A stretch of 46,306 nucleotides of DNA from Pelagibius sp. (GTDB taxonomy: Bacteria; Pseudomonadota; Alphaproteobacteria; Kiloniellales; Kiloniellaceae), in the NCBI RefSeq assembly GCF_028289705.1, contig NZ_JANQOI010000177.1:1-46306 (forward strand), read 5' to 3'. Position 1 is the stretch's first letter. The number at the start of each line of letters is the position of its first letter. Of this stretch, positions 1-9,032 are shown in pieces. The notes beneath the pieces were generated by a model. It was not told where the DNA came from. It saw only the letters and a list, made by a program, of their open reading frames with translations, and searched no databases. The position numbers and the translations under genes are program-made.

Positions 1-2112
1 CGGACGATGGCGATTTCTAGCTGAAGACTGGCCCGCGACCTGCGCTCCGAGGCCGGCAGCGTCCACGCCAGCAGCCGGCGCACCGCGCGGGTCGCGGGCC
101 AGGTCCTCGCTGATGATGCCGGCGCCGCGCAACTGCTCGATCTGCTCCAGCTCTTCGCGGTAGGCGAAGCGCTCCAGCACCTCGTGGTCCAGCTCGCGGG
201 CGTAGTTGGGGTACTGCAGGCGGAGAGCCGCCAGGTGGCGCTCCACCTCCTCCAGGCGCAGGTTGACGATCTCCCCCAGCACCTCGGTCAGGCGGTCGCC
301 CAGGAGCCCGGCGAGGCGGAACTCCAGGAAGTAGATCAGCTCCAGGATGATGATCCGGTTGATCAGCAGGAACTGGAAACGCTGGCCCAGGTAGAGGGCG
401 AGCGGCCGGTTGATGCCGAACTTGAAGTGCAGCCAGGAGATGGCGCGGAACCAACGGGTCTGGCGGTGCGGGCGCCGCGCGGCGCGCAGGTAGCCGAGGC
501 GCCCGTCGGCGCGCACCGCATCGATCATCGCCTCCACCGAGAGCAGGTAGCGGTCCACCAGGGTGGAGCGCAGGCCGCCGCTCCAGCCCTGCTGCAGCAG
601 CAGCGCCTTTTCCTGGTTGGCCAGGGCGATGAGGCCGACGGTCAGGCGGTCGCGGTCGGAGATCGCCTCGCTGAAGGAATCGTCCTCGGCGACGCGCGAA
701 AGCCGCTCGTTGTAGGGGCGGATCGCCTTGTCCACCAGCTCGTCTTCCAGCTCGTAGCGGCCGGCGAAGGACCTGAGGCTCGATCCGACGCTGGAGAGGG
801 ACTGCTGCAGCACCTGGCTGCGGAAGGCGCGGTCGATGGCGGAGAGCTGGTCGAGGCCGAGACGGCGCATCAGGAGGCTGAGCGTGGTGCCCTGGACCAG
901 CAGGGTGAAGAGCGCGAAGCCGGTGGCCTGGATGGCGATGAAGCGCTTCACCTCGGCGGCGACGATGAAGTTCTCGGTCACTGCCAGCGCCAGGGCCAGG
1001 GTGACGGAGCCGCGCAGCCCGCCCCAGATGATCACAGTCTTGGTCTGGGTGGTGATGCGCTGGGTCACCCGGGCGATGGAGAGCAGCGGGAAGACCCCGA
1101 AGAGGATCACCGCGCGGGCCACCAGCGCCGCCGCCACCGCCACCAGGAGATAGACCAGGTCCAGCAGGGTGACGTCGGCCAGAAGCCGCGGCACCAAGAG
1201 CGCGGCCAGCAGGAACACCAGGGAGGTGGCCCAGAAGGCGAGCTGCTCCAGCGTCTCCTCGAAGAAGCGGAAGGTCTCCGTGGTGAAGCGCGAGCGCCCG
1301 ACGGCGGAGAGCACCAGCCCCGCCGTCACCACGGCGGTGACGCCGGAGACGCCGAGGTAGCTGTCCGCCAGCACGTAGACGGCATAGGGCAGCGCCACGG
1401 CGATGGTGAGCTGGGCGGCGCGGTAGAAGCGCAAACCCTCCAGCATGCGCGCCGCCAGGTGCCCGGCGACGAAGCCCGCCAGCGCCCCGCCCAGCAGGCC
1501 GACGGCGATGTTCTCCGAGACCGACCAGAAGTCCAGCTCCCGGCCGGTCAGGATGACGCCCAGGAAGGCGGTGAAGGCGGCGATGGCGGTGGCGTCGTTC
1601 AGCAGGGACTCGCCCTCCACCAGCCGGGTCAGCCGCGCCGGCGCGCCGAGGTCGCGGAACAGGGCGATGACCGCCGAGGGGTCGGTGGTCGCGACGATGG
1701 CGCCGAACAGTAGGCAGACCGCCAGCGGCATGGGTGCCACCAGCCAGACCGCCCCGCCGATGATCCCGATCGCCACGATGACGGCGAGCACCGCCAGCAG
1801 GATCACCGGGGCGATGTCCTGCATCAGCCGGCGCGCATCGATGGTGACGGCGCCCTGGAACAGCAGGATCGGCAGGAAGACGGTGAGGAAGATGGTGGAG
1901 GAGACCGGGATGTCGATCACCAGATCGGCCACCTGGTCCAGCTCCTCGGCGACGCGGTGGCCCTGGATCCACACCGCGGCGGCGCCGATCAGCACCCCGG
2001 CCAGCGCCAGCACCACGGTGAACGGCAGCCCGCTGCGCCGCGCCAGGGGCTGCACGCTGGCCACCACGATCAGCAGCGCCGCCGTGGTGAGAACGATTTC
2101 CGCCGTGCCCAT
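1..2112 (-). CDS. Na+/H+ antiporter, CPA1 (NhaP-type) family, partial
   Basis: Sodium/proton exchanger of the inner membrane. The frame starting at ATG 2112 reads as a hydrophobic exchanger from its first residues (MGTAEIVLTTAALLIVVAS) and carries the family signatures ATTDPSAV and EGESLLNDATA, with the two membrane aspartates expected for ion exchange, followed by WGGLRGSVTLALAL. After about 12 membrane segments comes a long cytoplasmic, charged C-terminal domain. A GAGGAAGG Shine-Dalgarno (SD) lies 9 bases upstream of the ATG, which fixes the start. The reading frame is still open at the window edge, so the C-terminus is missing. In the last 80 bases a different frame has better codon usage and a more protein-like sequence (RRLLAWTLPASE), which suggests a +1 frameshift near position 81-95. 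The family call is firm; the C-terminal end is uncertain. Confidence 0.88.
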   Translation of the reverse strand, partial: MGTAEIVLTTAALLIVVASVQPLARRSGLPFTVVLALAGVLIGAAAVWIQGHRVAEELDQVADLVIDIPVSSTIFLTVFLPILLFQGAVTIDARRLMQDIAPVILLAVLAVIVAIGIIGGAVWLVAPMPLAVCLLFGAIVATTDPSAVIALFRDLGAPARLTRLVEGESLLNDATAIAAFTAFLGVILTGRELDFWSVSENIAVGLLGGALAGFVAGHLAARMLEGLRFYRAAQLTIAVALPYAVYVLADSYLGVSGVTAVVTAGLVLSAVGRSRFTTETFRFFEETLEQLAFWATSLVFLLAALLVPRLLADVTLLDLVYLLVAVAAALVARAVILFGVFPLLSIARVTQRITTQTKTVIIWGGLRGSVTLALALAVTENFIVAAEVKRFIAIQATGFALFTLLVQGTTLSLLMRRLGLDQLSAIDRAFRSQVLQQSLSSVGSSLRSFAGRYELEDELVDKAIRPYNERLSRVAEDDSFSEAISDRDRLTVGLIALANQEKALLLQQGWSGGLRSTLVDRYLLSVEAMIDAVRADGRLGYLRAARRPHRQTRWFRAISWLHFKFGINRPLALYLGQRFQFLLINRIIILELIYFLEFRLAGLLGDRLTEVLGEIVNLRLEEVERHLAALRLQYPNYARELDHEVLERFAYREELEQIEQLRGAGIISEDLARDPRGAPAAGVDAAGLGAQVAGQSSARNRHRP

Positions 2113-2436
2113 GAACAGGCACCCTTCCTCAACAATACGGCGGGCCCAAGGCACACCGCCCGGACCGCCCAACGGGACCTACGGTCCCGGCGGCCCGTTC
2201 AGATCCAATCCCCGTCAACAAGCCATGAAAAATACCGGACTCGGCGGGAGTCTAGAGCAAGCAGGGGGATTTGGACAGATGGGGGATGGGGGCAGGGATT
2301 AGGCGATCGACCATCGCACCTGAAGCCAAGATCAGTGACGCCGCAAGAGGTCGGACTTTATGGTATCTTCTCAGCGGTTGTTGACATCTTCAGTCGTCAT
2401 ATCACCCTATCTGATCAGTCTTAGTGAGGTGCTATC
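2113..2436. other. Intergenic region between antiporter and orphan gene
   Basis: A 324-base gap separates the divergent antiporter and the orphan secreted-protein gene. The antiporter-proximal half is GC-rich and contains GGGACC/GGTCCC-type short palindromes near 2170-2195; the distal half becomes AT-richer. No RNA gene or convincing ORF is visible. Both promoters should lie here. Confidence 0.5.
2381..2410 (+). promoter_or_regulatory. Candidate sigma-70-type promoter for the orphan secreted gene
   Basis: A perfect -35 hexamer TTGACA (2381-2386) is followed after 18 bases by CCCTAT (2405-2410) as a possible -10. It lies about 26 bases before the ATG of the downstream gene, which has a GAGGTG SD. 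The -10 match is only moderate, so this is a pattern-based suggestion. Confidence 0.3.
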
Positions 2437-3369
2437 ATGCGAGGGCTATTCGCTACGGGGCTTCTATGCCTACTTGCCTGCTTGCTGCCACTTGGAAACA
2501 GCAGCAGTGCGGCTGCGAAAACAGATTCAGGCTTCACAAAGTACATAGGCATGTGGGGAAGCCATAGCGAATGTAACCATACATTCAGCAGACGAATTTA
2601 CCTGATCGAAGGCTATTTGATCGAGTTATCGCAGCAGGAGGTGAGGTTCTCTCAGATGATAGAGCCAGAGGTAAGGGGGGAGTACCTCATTTTCGAGCAG
2701 TATGTCGAAGACAGCGCATCAGGCAGAAGCAAGATCTACTTGCGGCACTACCTTGCCACAACACCTGAGGGAAAACTGAACCAATGGAAAGCAGTTTTAG
2801 AGTCAGAAGGGGATACATTGGAGGGCAGAGCAAATCAACCTGCTGACGACCCCGACGTGTTGAGACCTGTTCAGATTTCCAGACTAATATATAATTCGTG
2901 CGAATCGCTTCCCGACCAGTGGGCGCTGCCACATGCAGAGGCCATTGCGTTTCTTGGCAGCGTTCAATCTGCGATCGACGCCTGTAAAATAATCAACGAA
3001 GAACTGTGTTTCAAGGCCATCTTCAATAGCCTGGAAGTTGTCGAAAACGACAAACTTTCGGTTGCGGAAATTGCTCGACTCATACGCATCGCAGCTTACT
3101 TCGCCGCAGCCTCCAGAGATACAGGAGTTAAAGTTGAGGAATTGGGAACGGGAATCATCTTTGGAACACTGCTTGGGCCATTGGTGGCTCAATCCCTTGT
3201 ATCTGGATCAGATTACGACGCGGATGGTCAGTTAAGCCTGAAAGAATTTCTGCAGGATAAGCCGCCTGGAGCGTTCATGGTCGCCGCAAAACAGGTAAGC
3301 CTTCAAACTACCGTCGGTCTTCTCGGAAAGCTCTTTCAGCAGCTCGCGCCCATGATGCCGCTCAAATAG
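2437..3369 (+). CDS. Orphan secreted protein with one EF-hand-like loop
   Basis: I do not recognise this 310-residue protein. It begins with a clear Sec signal peptide (hydrophobic residues about 3-18, then a small-residue SSSAAA region), so it is probably periplasmic or secreted. Near residues 235-260 it has the loop DYDADGQLSLKEFL, which fits a canonical EF-hand (D at 1, 3 and 5, G at 6, E at 12) and suggests Ca2+ binding. A pair of Cys residues in the middle (CKIINEELC) may form a disulfide. The SD GAGGTG precedes the ATG. Base composition is clearly more AT-rich than neighbouring genes, with many A/T third positions, consistent with horizontal acquisition. It lies alone between an antiporter and long non-coding DNA. 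Function unknown. Confidence 0.7.
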   Translation: MRGLFATGLLCLLACLLPLGNSSSAAAKTDSGFTKYIGMWGSHSECNHTFSRRIYLIEGYLIELSQQEVRFSQMIEPEVRGEYLIFEQYVEDSASGRSKIYLRHYLATTPEGKLNQWKAVLESEGDTLEGRANQPADDPDVLRPVQISRLIYNSCESLPDQWALPHAEAIAFLGSVQSAIDACKIINEELCFKAIFNSLEVVENDKLSVAEIARLIRIAAYFAAASRDTGVKVEELGTGIIFGTLLGPLVAQSLVSGSDYDADGQLSLKEFLQDKPPGAFMVAAKQVSLQTTVGLLGKLFQQLAPMMPLK

Positions 3370-4036
3370 GCGGCCTTTCAGACCGAAGACAGGATAGGAT
3401 ATTTCATTACATGGTGGTACATTTGTGTGCCGCTGCCAAATTCTCTGCATCAAGATTTCTCTGGTTATTAGAAACTCTGATATCTTATCTTTAATATAAT
3501 TTGCAATTATGACAGTGTTCTATTTTCATGTCGAAAATAGATATCGTACGAATCATGAATTTGGCTCTGTTAAGCTATTTTCCCGTGCCTTGGAGTGATG
3601 GTACAGTTGACCGGCATAAACTACCTCGATTGACAAAACAACGATGAGGACTTTGAATTTATCGAAATAGTAGAAGCTACGCCACGGAAGTTTGAACCAC
3701 AGGATACTGTAATCACTTGCATCGGGCGCTCAATTTACATCTCTAGCTGACATCCTCCCCCTGGATACGCGACAAGTGCATTGAAGTAGGAGTCGCCGTG
3801 CACCCATAAATTGCTGATCTCGCGGTGAATGAAGGCAATCGCGATTCCGTATCCCGCAAGTGATCTCCCCCGTGCAACTCGCCCAACGCTGATCCAGGTA
3901 GGTTGCATGTCCTCTGGCGTTGGGTCACTATCGACTGAGAGGTGACGCTTCACAGAGGGAATCCCGGCTCGGTTCCGTAACATCAACTGACTCAACTTTT
4001 TTCTGATACACACAATCTCGCATTTCTATCATCGCC
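3370..4036. other. AT-rich non-coding stretch
   Basis: 667 bases without a convincing gene between the two orphan genes. It is strongly AT-rich (for example around 3470-3560) and holds only short frames on both strands with no recognisable product and no good SD. It may contain decayed genes or promoter DNA for the next gene. I see no tRNA, repeat array or insertion-sequence ends. Confidence 0.5.
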
Positions 4037-4912
4037 ATGCTCTTAGCCGCCAAGATCTTCATTGCTGTTCTTTTTGTAGTTACAGGCGGCGCTGTATTCA
4101 CAAACTGGGGTCGCCGGCATAGGGTTCTTGTAGCGATTGCTGGGATATTCGCAATTGCTGCGTCGTACTTTCTAGTCAACGATATTGTATCTGAGTTTGA
4201 TAAACACCTTAGCCATTCAGAGCGTCAAGTTGAAGATGTCGAGAATTCGGTCAATACAGCCCCCGATTGTCTTGGAACCTTTTTTTCAGTTCGATCAGAT
4301 GAGACAATCTGTGAATTTTATTTAGATGAAGGCGGATCTATATACTTTAAGTCGAATAAAATATCTAACAGAATTTTGGTCTCAGATCTCTCAAATGGTG
4401 AAAAATATTATGCTGGATCACTAATTATATATCCATCTTCACGATCGGGCCGATTCTATTATATAAAGGCGTGCGAAGAGTACATTGAAGATTGGGGCTC
4501 TCCCTTATGTTGGTCGCAATTTCTTTTCGACTCGGAGAAGACAGTACTTAAACCGATCACGGCTGGCAGATATGGAGCCCTTCCATTTGCATACTGGTCC
4601 CCAGACGATAGATTAATTGCATTGTTTGCTCGAAGTGACGGATACGATCAACTAAACATATTTGATGGCGAAACCGGTCAAGCGTGGCGTTATCCAAATT
4701 GGAGCGGGAAAATCAATCACGATCTGTTGATGAAAGCCGATCAGAAGTCGTTCCGATGGATAGGTCCCAGACAATTCGAACTTGATGCGGTGATATGTAA
4801 AGTTGATCCTCAATACAATTTGGAGAAATGCGATCTGGAAAAGTTAGATAGCGTGGAGCTTACGACAACCAGCTTTTATCTAGATGCAACCTTTATCAGA
4901 AAGGCGTATTAG
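4037..4912 (+). CDS. Orphan membrane-anchored protein
   Basis: I do not recognise this 291-residue protein. Two hydrophobic segments (about residues 3-22 and 32-49) flank a short positively charged loop (NWGRRHR), so it is probably an inner-membrane protein with a large extracytoplasmic C-terminal part. That part contains several Cys residues and one stretch, WSPDDRLIALFARSDGYDQL, that resembles a TolB/WD-like beta-propeller blade; this is a weak resemblance only. Codon use is AT-rich like the previous orphan gene and unlike the rest of the window, suggesting the two came in together. The start at 4037 is the first ATG before the first hydrophobic segment; its SD is weak. Confidence 0.6.
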   Translation: MLLAAKIFIAVLFVVTGGAVFTNWGRRHRVLVAIAGIFAIAASYFLVNDIVSEFDKHLSHSERQVEDVENSVNTAPDCLGTFFSVRSDETICEFYLDEGGSIYFKSNKISNRILVSDLSNGEKYYAGSLIIYPSSRSGRFYYIKACEEYIEDWGSPLCWSQFLFDSEKTVLKPITAGRYGALPFAYWSPDDRLIALFARSDGYDQLNIFDGETGQAWRYPNWSGKINHDLLMKADQKSFRWIGPRQFELDAVICKVDPQYNLEKCDLEKLDSVELTTTSFYLDATFIRKAY

Positions 4913-5233
4913 GTCAGAATGATTGTTGCTTCGGCAGCTATGGACTTGAGTTTTTCAAGGTCGCTGTTGAGGATCTTAGCGACGCATACAAGGCTGTAGT
5001 GATCTCAACTCCGGCCACTTATTCACTTTCAGCGGCCATGAGCTTTGAGGGCTCGGACCGACCGTTGCCCAAATCAGCACATCATTGCCTTGCGGCCCGC
5101 AGGTTATGAGGGTTGGCCCCTACCCCTCCGGGTTTTGAGGCGGAGGCCGGGGCCGACGACAATGCCGACGGACTCCTGGGTAAGGGACAGAACCTTGACG
5201 GTGCCGGTGTCCTGCTTACGCCCCTCCCTCCCC
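4913..5233. other. Intergenic region, composition boundary
   Basis: 321 bases between the second orphan gene and the convergent dioxygenase gene. The first half is AT-rich like the orphan genes; from about 5080 the composition switches abruptly to GC-rich. This probably marks the right edge of the AT-rich insertion. No gene, RNA or mobile-element end could be supported. Confidence 0.45.
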
Positions 5234-6100
5234 CTAAGCCCGCGTCAGCACCAGGTCGAAGTCGACTTTGAGGTAGGGGGCCTTCACCTTGCCTGACAGC
5301 TCGAAGCCGTCGGGGAAGGTTTCGGCGGGGTGTTCGACGTAGGTCATCACCAGGTCGTCGCGCACGCCGAAGACGGTGTCTTCGTCCAGGTAGGGGTCGT
5401 CGTCGGGGAAGACCTCGGTGACCAGGGGGCGGTAGCCCTCGGCGGTGACGATGTAGTGCAGGTGGGAGGGGCGCCAGGGGTGGCGGCCGGTGGCGTTCAG
5501 GATGTCGCCCACGGGCCCGTCGGTGGGCACGGTGTAGCTGACCGGCTTCACCGTGGTGAAGGCGTAGCGGCCGTCGGCCCGCGCGGTCATGATGCCGTGG
5601 AAGGAATAGGTCTCCTGCTCCGGGTCCTGGCTGGAGTAGAGGCCGTTGGGCGCGGTCTGCCAGATGTCGAGCCGGGCGCCGGGCACCGGGCTGCCGTCGG
5701 GCGCGCGCACGCAACCCTCCACCAGCAGCAGCGGGCCCCCGTAGTGGCGCTTCAGATCGCAGCCGTAGGCGATCTCCGGCGCGCCGGCGATGTGGAACGG
5801 CCCCAGCACGCTGGAGGAGGTGCCCTCCGGGTTCGAGTGCACCATGTCCACCAGAGAGGAGACCCCCAGCACGTCGGAGAGCAGCACGAATTCGTGGCGC
5901 TCCTCATCGGAGATCGCGCCGGCCCGCTCCAGGAGCTCGATGCCCTGGCGCCACTCCGCATGGGTCAGCCCGGTCTCCTTCACGAAGGCGTGGAGGTGGC
6001 GGGCCAGGGAACTCATGATCTCCTTCAGGCGCGGGTCGGTGTCCGGCCCGAAATAGCCGAGGAACACCTCGGTGATGCTGTCTTTGGTGACGGAGCGCAT
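5234..6100 (-). CDS. Intradiol ring-cleavage dioxygenase, hydroxyquinol 1,2-dioxygenase type
   Basis: Fe(III)-dependent intradiol dioxygenase that opens a hydroxylated aromatic ring; closest in motif pattern to hydroxyquinol (benzene-1,2,4-triol) 1,2-dioxygenase, giving maleylacetate. The N-terminal helical dimerisation domain spans about residues 10-100 and the catalytic beta-domain follows (LLLVEGCVRAPDGSPVPGA at 125-142). The expected iron ligands are present: Tyr155 (NGLYSSQD), Tyr189 (PVSYTVPTDGPVG), His213 and His215 (RPSHLHYIV). Its 288 residues match the family. It diverges from the LysR gene next door across an intergenic region that holds a candidate LysR operator. No maleylacetate reductase is nearby, so either the pathway is completed elsewhere or the substrate differs. 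Confidence 0.9.
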   Translation of the reverse strand: MRSVTKDSITEVFLGYFGPDTDPRLKEIMSSLARHLHAFVKETGLTHAEWRQGIELLERAGAISDEERHEFVLLSDVLGVSSLVDMVHSNPEGTSSSVLGPFHIAGAPEIAYGCDLKRHYGGPLLLVEGCVRAPDGSPVPGARLDIWQTAPNGLYSSQDPEQETYSFHGIMTARADGRYAFTTVKPVSYTVPTDGPVGDILNATGRHPWRPSHLHYIVTAEGYRPLVTEVFPDDDPYLDEDTVFGVRDDLVMTYVEHPAETFPDGFELSGKVKAPYLKVDFDLVLTRA

Positions 6101-6281
6101 GGCTTTCCCCGCTCGATCGTTGGCCGCCCGCCGGCCGGCGGCGGTCTGGGCTTACAATAAATCGATATTTATCAGATTTGGAGATAAAATTCGATAATTA
6201 TACCGGATGCCCTGAGCGCCGGCGCGACCAAGTCGTGGCGGGATGGTCATCTCACCGAGATCCCCGCTTGTCTGATTGTTT

Positions 6282-6311
6282 AGAAAATCTTACATTTAGA
6301 TTAAGTTTTTC
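6282..6311. promoter_or_regulatory. Candidate LysR operator (site 1)
   Basis: AAAATCTT (6284-6291), 11 bases, then AAGTTTTT (6303-6310): an imperfect inverted repeat of the CTT-N11-AAG kind. A direct TTTAGA repeat lies at 6279 and 6295. It lies 30 bases upstream of the LysR start, between that gene and the dioxygenase. It resembles sites at 11995, 18771 and 20881. Confidence 0.45.
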
Positions 6312-6340
6312 TCCAGAAAGCTTGCCCGAAAGACGCCCGG

Positions 6341-7333
6341 ATGAGCCGCGAACCAAGCCTGAACGGATACCTGCACTTCGAGGCTGTTGCGCGCCGGGGC
6401 AGCCTGTCCAAGGCCGCCGACGAGCTTTCCGTGTCGCCGTCGGCGGTGAGCCAGCAGATCAGGCTGCTCGAACAGCAATACGGGCTGAAGCTGTTTCGCC
6501 GCGAGGGCCGCAACATGAGCCTCACCATCGAAGGCGAGCAGTTGTTTCAGGCGAGCTCCGTGGCGATCCGGATCCTGCGCGATGCACGGCGCCATCTCGG
6601 CAAGACCCATGAGTCCCGGCGCCTGAATTTGCGGGTGGCGCCGAGCTTCGGGGTGCGGTGGCTCGGCCCGCGCCTGTCGGGTTTCCTGGCCAAGAACCCG
6701 GAATGGGATATTCGCGTCGACGCCGCGCCCTATCCGACGGATTTCGACCGCGAGGTCATGGACCTGGATATCCGCTACGGCCTGGGAAACTGGGCCGGCT
6801 ATCACCTGAGGCCGATCCTGCCGGATCTCGTCCTGCCGCTCTGCAGCCCGGCATACCGCGACCGGCTCTTGGCGGAGACCTCCGATCCGGACAGCGTTCT
6901 GCAGGAAGCAAAGCTGATCGATAGTGCCCGCGCCCTCTGTCAGTGGGACTACTGGCTGGCGCGGCATGAGATCGCCGGTGTCTCGAACCGAAAGTCGATC
7001 CTGATCAACCGCTCTTCGATGGCCATTCAGCTCGCCGTGGACGGCATGGGCGTTGTCCTGGAATCGCTCACGCTGGCGGCCCAGGAGGTGCGGTCGGGCG
7101 CCTTGGTGCCCCTCACACCGTCCATCGGCGTGGTCAGTTTTCCGGCCTACTGGGTGGTCTGCCCGAACCGCTATGTCAACCGGCGGATCGTCAAGGTCTT
7201 CACGGACTGGCTGTCGGCGGCCGCCGAGGCCCATGGCCGGGACATGCAGAAGCTGATCCGCCGGCACAAACTCACCATTCAGGAAATCGACGGCCTGTCG
7301 GAGCTGGCCGCCAGCAACGAAACCGAGGTGTGA
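6341..7333 (+). CDS. LysR-family regulator, GcvA-like (first copy)
   Basis: DNA-binding transcriptional regulator. A winged helix-turn-helix covers about residues 7-66 (FEAVARRGSLSKAADELSV, SPSAVSQQIRLLEQ) and a periplasmic-binding-protein-like effector domain follows from about residue 90. The effector domain closely resembles that of the LysR protein at 23698-24687: both have SFGVRWLGPR, PEW.IR.DA.P, D.RYG.G.W.G, INRSSMAI/FDRSSMAI and FPAYW.VCP..., so the two are paralogues bracketing the sulfatase/transketolase cluster. It diverges from the dioxygenase, and candidate operator site 1 lies just upstream, consistent with autoregulation. The effector is unknown; a substrate or intermediate of the cluster is the natural guess. 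Confidence 0.9.
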   Translation: MSREPSLNGYLHFEAVARRGSLSKAADELSVSPSAVSQQIRLLEQQYGLKLFRREGRNMSLTIEGEQLFQASSVAIRILRDARRHLGKTHESRRLNLRVAPSFGVRWLGPRLSGFLAKNPEWDIRVDAAPYPTDFDREVMDLDIRYGLGNWAGYHLRPILPDLVLPLCSPAYRDRLLAETSDPDSVLQEAKLIDSARALCQWDYWLARHEIAGVSNRKSILINRSSMAIQLAVDGMGVVLESLTLAAQEVRSGALVPLTPSIGVVSFPAYWVVCPNRYVNRRIVKVFTDWLSAAAEAHGRDMQKLIRRHKLTIQEIDGLSELAASNETEV

Positions 7334-7337
7334 CGAC

Positions 7338-7368
7338 CGCGCCGGCCCGGTTCCGGCCGTCCGGCGCG
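7338..7368. terminator. Hairpin between convergent genes
   Basis: A perfect 8-base stem, CGCGCCGG (7338-7345) and CCGGCGCG (7361-7368), with a 15-base loop that itself contains CCGGTTCCGG. It sits between the converging ends of the LysR gene and the sulfatase gene. There is no clear T-tract, so it may be a weak bidirectional terminator or just a processing structure. Confidence 0.35.
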
Positions 7369-7375
7369 CGGTTCG

Positions 7376-8959
7376 TCAGCGCCCCTGCAGGAAGGGCGCG
7401 CGCGCCATGGCCTCAGGCGCCGGGTCCCGCTGCCGGCTGTAGATCCTTCGAACGTCCTCTCTCGGCTCATAGTCCCAGGAGGTTTCGTTGATCTTCATGG
7501 CGGGATCGATGATCAGGCGCCGCTCGGCACTTGCCCGCGCCTCGCGGTCGATGCGGTCGGGATCGAAGGTCTGCAGCACATCCTCCCGCAGCTTCGCCTC
7601 GACGTCCGCCACGTCGGCCTGCCCGGCGATGTTGGTCCACTCCTCGGGATCGCTTTCCAGATCGAAGAGCTGAGCGGCGTGATCGTGGATGTAGATGTAC
7701 TTGTACCGCCCGCGCCGGGCCATGAAACAGGGCGCGTAAACGCCGTCGGCGTGCTGCTCGCTGAAGACCGTGCGCTCCGGGCTCGCCTTTCCGTCGATGA
7801 GGGGCAGCAGGGAGAGGCCGTCGTGCGTATAAAGCGCGTTCGCCGGATAATCCGCCAGCGCCGCGAAGGTCGGTAAGAGATCGATGAGGGAGACCGGCTC
7901 CCGCGCCACCGAAGCGGCGCCCCGTCCGTCCGGGAAGCGGAAGATCAGCGGCACGCGGGCCGACTGTTCATAGAAGCAGCGCTTCTGGATCATCCCCCGC
8001 GCGCCCAGCATCTCCCCGTGGTCGCTGGTGAAGACGATCAGGGTGCTCTCGGCGAGGCCCTGATCCTCTAGTTCGCCCATCAACTCTCCGACCAGGGTAT
8101 CGATATAGGAGACCAAGCCGTAGTAGCAGCGGTGCATGAGCTTGAGGTTTTCCGGGTCGGCGACGTTTCGCTTGTTGAGCCCATGCGAATAGTGCAGCCA
8201 GTCGTCGAGCTTCGACCGGCGCTCCTCCATGCCGTCAGGGATCTCCGGAAGCGGAATCTCCACGTCCTCATACATGTCCCAGTACCGCTTCGGAACCTGG
8301 AACGGCTGGTGCGGGTGATGATAGCTGACGGTGAGAAAGAAAGGCCGTTCACTATCCCTATCGTCGGCCGGGGAAATCGGCGTTGCGTGATACCAGTCGT
8401 CGAGGCGGCGCCGGCGCAGGAATTCCAGCGCCTGTGCATGGGTGCGCTCGTCGTATTCGAGATGCCAGTTCCAGCGGCGCATGCCCATGCCGTGTTCGTT
8501 GTCCCGGTGGCCGGCCACATAGGCCGGCCCCAGGCGGTCCGGGAAGGACACGGGCTTGTCCTCCCAGGCGCGCGACCGGGTCCAGGAAAAGTCCGCGGGA
8601 TAGATGTTGGTGGTCAGCCGCCGGTTGAAGCCGTGCAACTGGTCCGGTCCGATGAAGTGCATCTTGCCAGAGGCCACGCATTCATAGCCGGCGTTGGTCA
8701 GGTAGTGCGCGAAGGTGGGCTGGTCCGCCGGGAACAGGGAGGAGTTGTCGAAGGCACCGATCCGGGAGGCATGGCGGCCGCTCATCATGGCCACACGGGC
8801 CGGCGCGCAGAGCGGCGATGGGCTGTAGGCTGCGTCGAAGCGCACGCCAGTTGCCGCGAGGCGGTCGAGATTCGGCGTCTTGACCGCCGGGTTCCCGTAG
8901 GCCCCAACCATGAAGGGCGTGAGCTGGTCGGCGATGATGAAGAGGATGTTCGGACGCAT
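7376..8959 (-). CDS. Sulfatase, choline-sulfatase-like
   Basis: Type I sulfatase hydrolysing a sulfate ester. The N-terminus has the metal-binding start of the alkaline-phosphatase superfamily (NILFIIADQL), the sulfatase signature with Cys51 in CAPAR (LCAPARVAMMSGR), which must be oxidised to formylglycine, and a second metal site in FTSDHGEMLG. The C-terminal tail (INETSWDYEPREDVRRIYSR) resembles the C-terminal domain of choline-sulfatases (BetC), and 527 residues fits that family. There is no signal peptide, so it acts in the cytoplasm on an imported sulfate ester. It is the last gene of a dctP-dctQ-dctM-sulfatase run and probably receives its substrate through that TRAP system. No betA/betB genes accompany it, so choline sulfate is not certain as substrate. 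Confidence 0.88.
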   Translation of the reverse strand: MRPNILFIIADQLTPFMVGAYGNPAVKTPNLDRLAATGVRFDAAYSPSPLCAPARVAMMSGRHASRIGAFDNSSLFPADQPTFAHYLTNAGYECVASGKMHFIGPDQLHGFNRRLTTNIYPADFSWTRSRAWEDKPVSFPDRLGPAYVAGHRDNEHGMGMRRWNWHLEYDERTHAQALEFLRRRRLDDWYHATPISPADDRDSERPFFLTVSYHHPHQPFQVPKRYWDMYEDVEIPLPEIPDGMEERRSKLDDWLHYSHGLNKRNVADPENLKLMHRCYYGLVSYIDTLVGELMGELEDQGLAESTLIVFTSDHGEMLGARGMIQKRCFYEQSARVPLIFRFPDGRGAASVAREPVSLIDLLPTFAALADYPANALYTHDGLSLLPLIDGKASPERTVFSEQHADGVYAPCFMARRGRYKYIYIHDHAAQLFDLESDPEEWTNIAGQADVADVEAKLREDVLQTFDPDRIDREARASAERRLIIDPAMKINETSWDYEPREDVRRIYSRQRDPAPEAMARAPFLQGR

Positions 8960-9032
8960 CGGAGCCTTTCCTAGTTGTGCTTCACGCCTCTGGTCGAGGC
9001 CTCTTCATGCGGTCGGGGCCCGGGCGTCTCGC

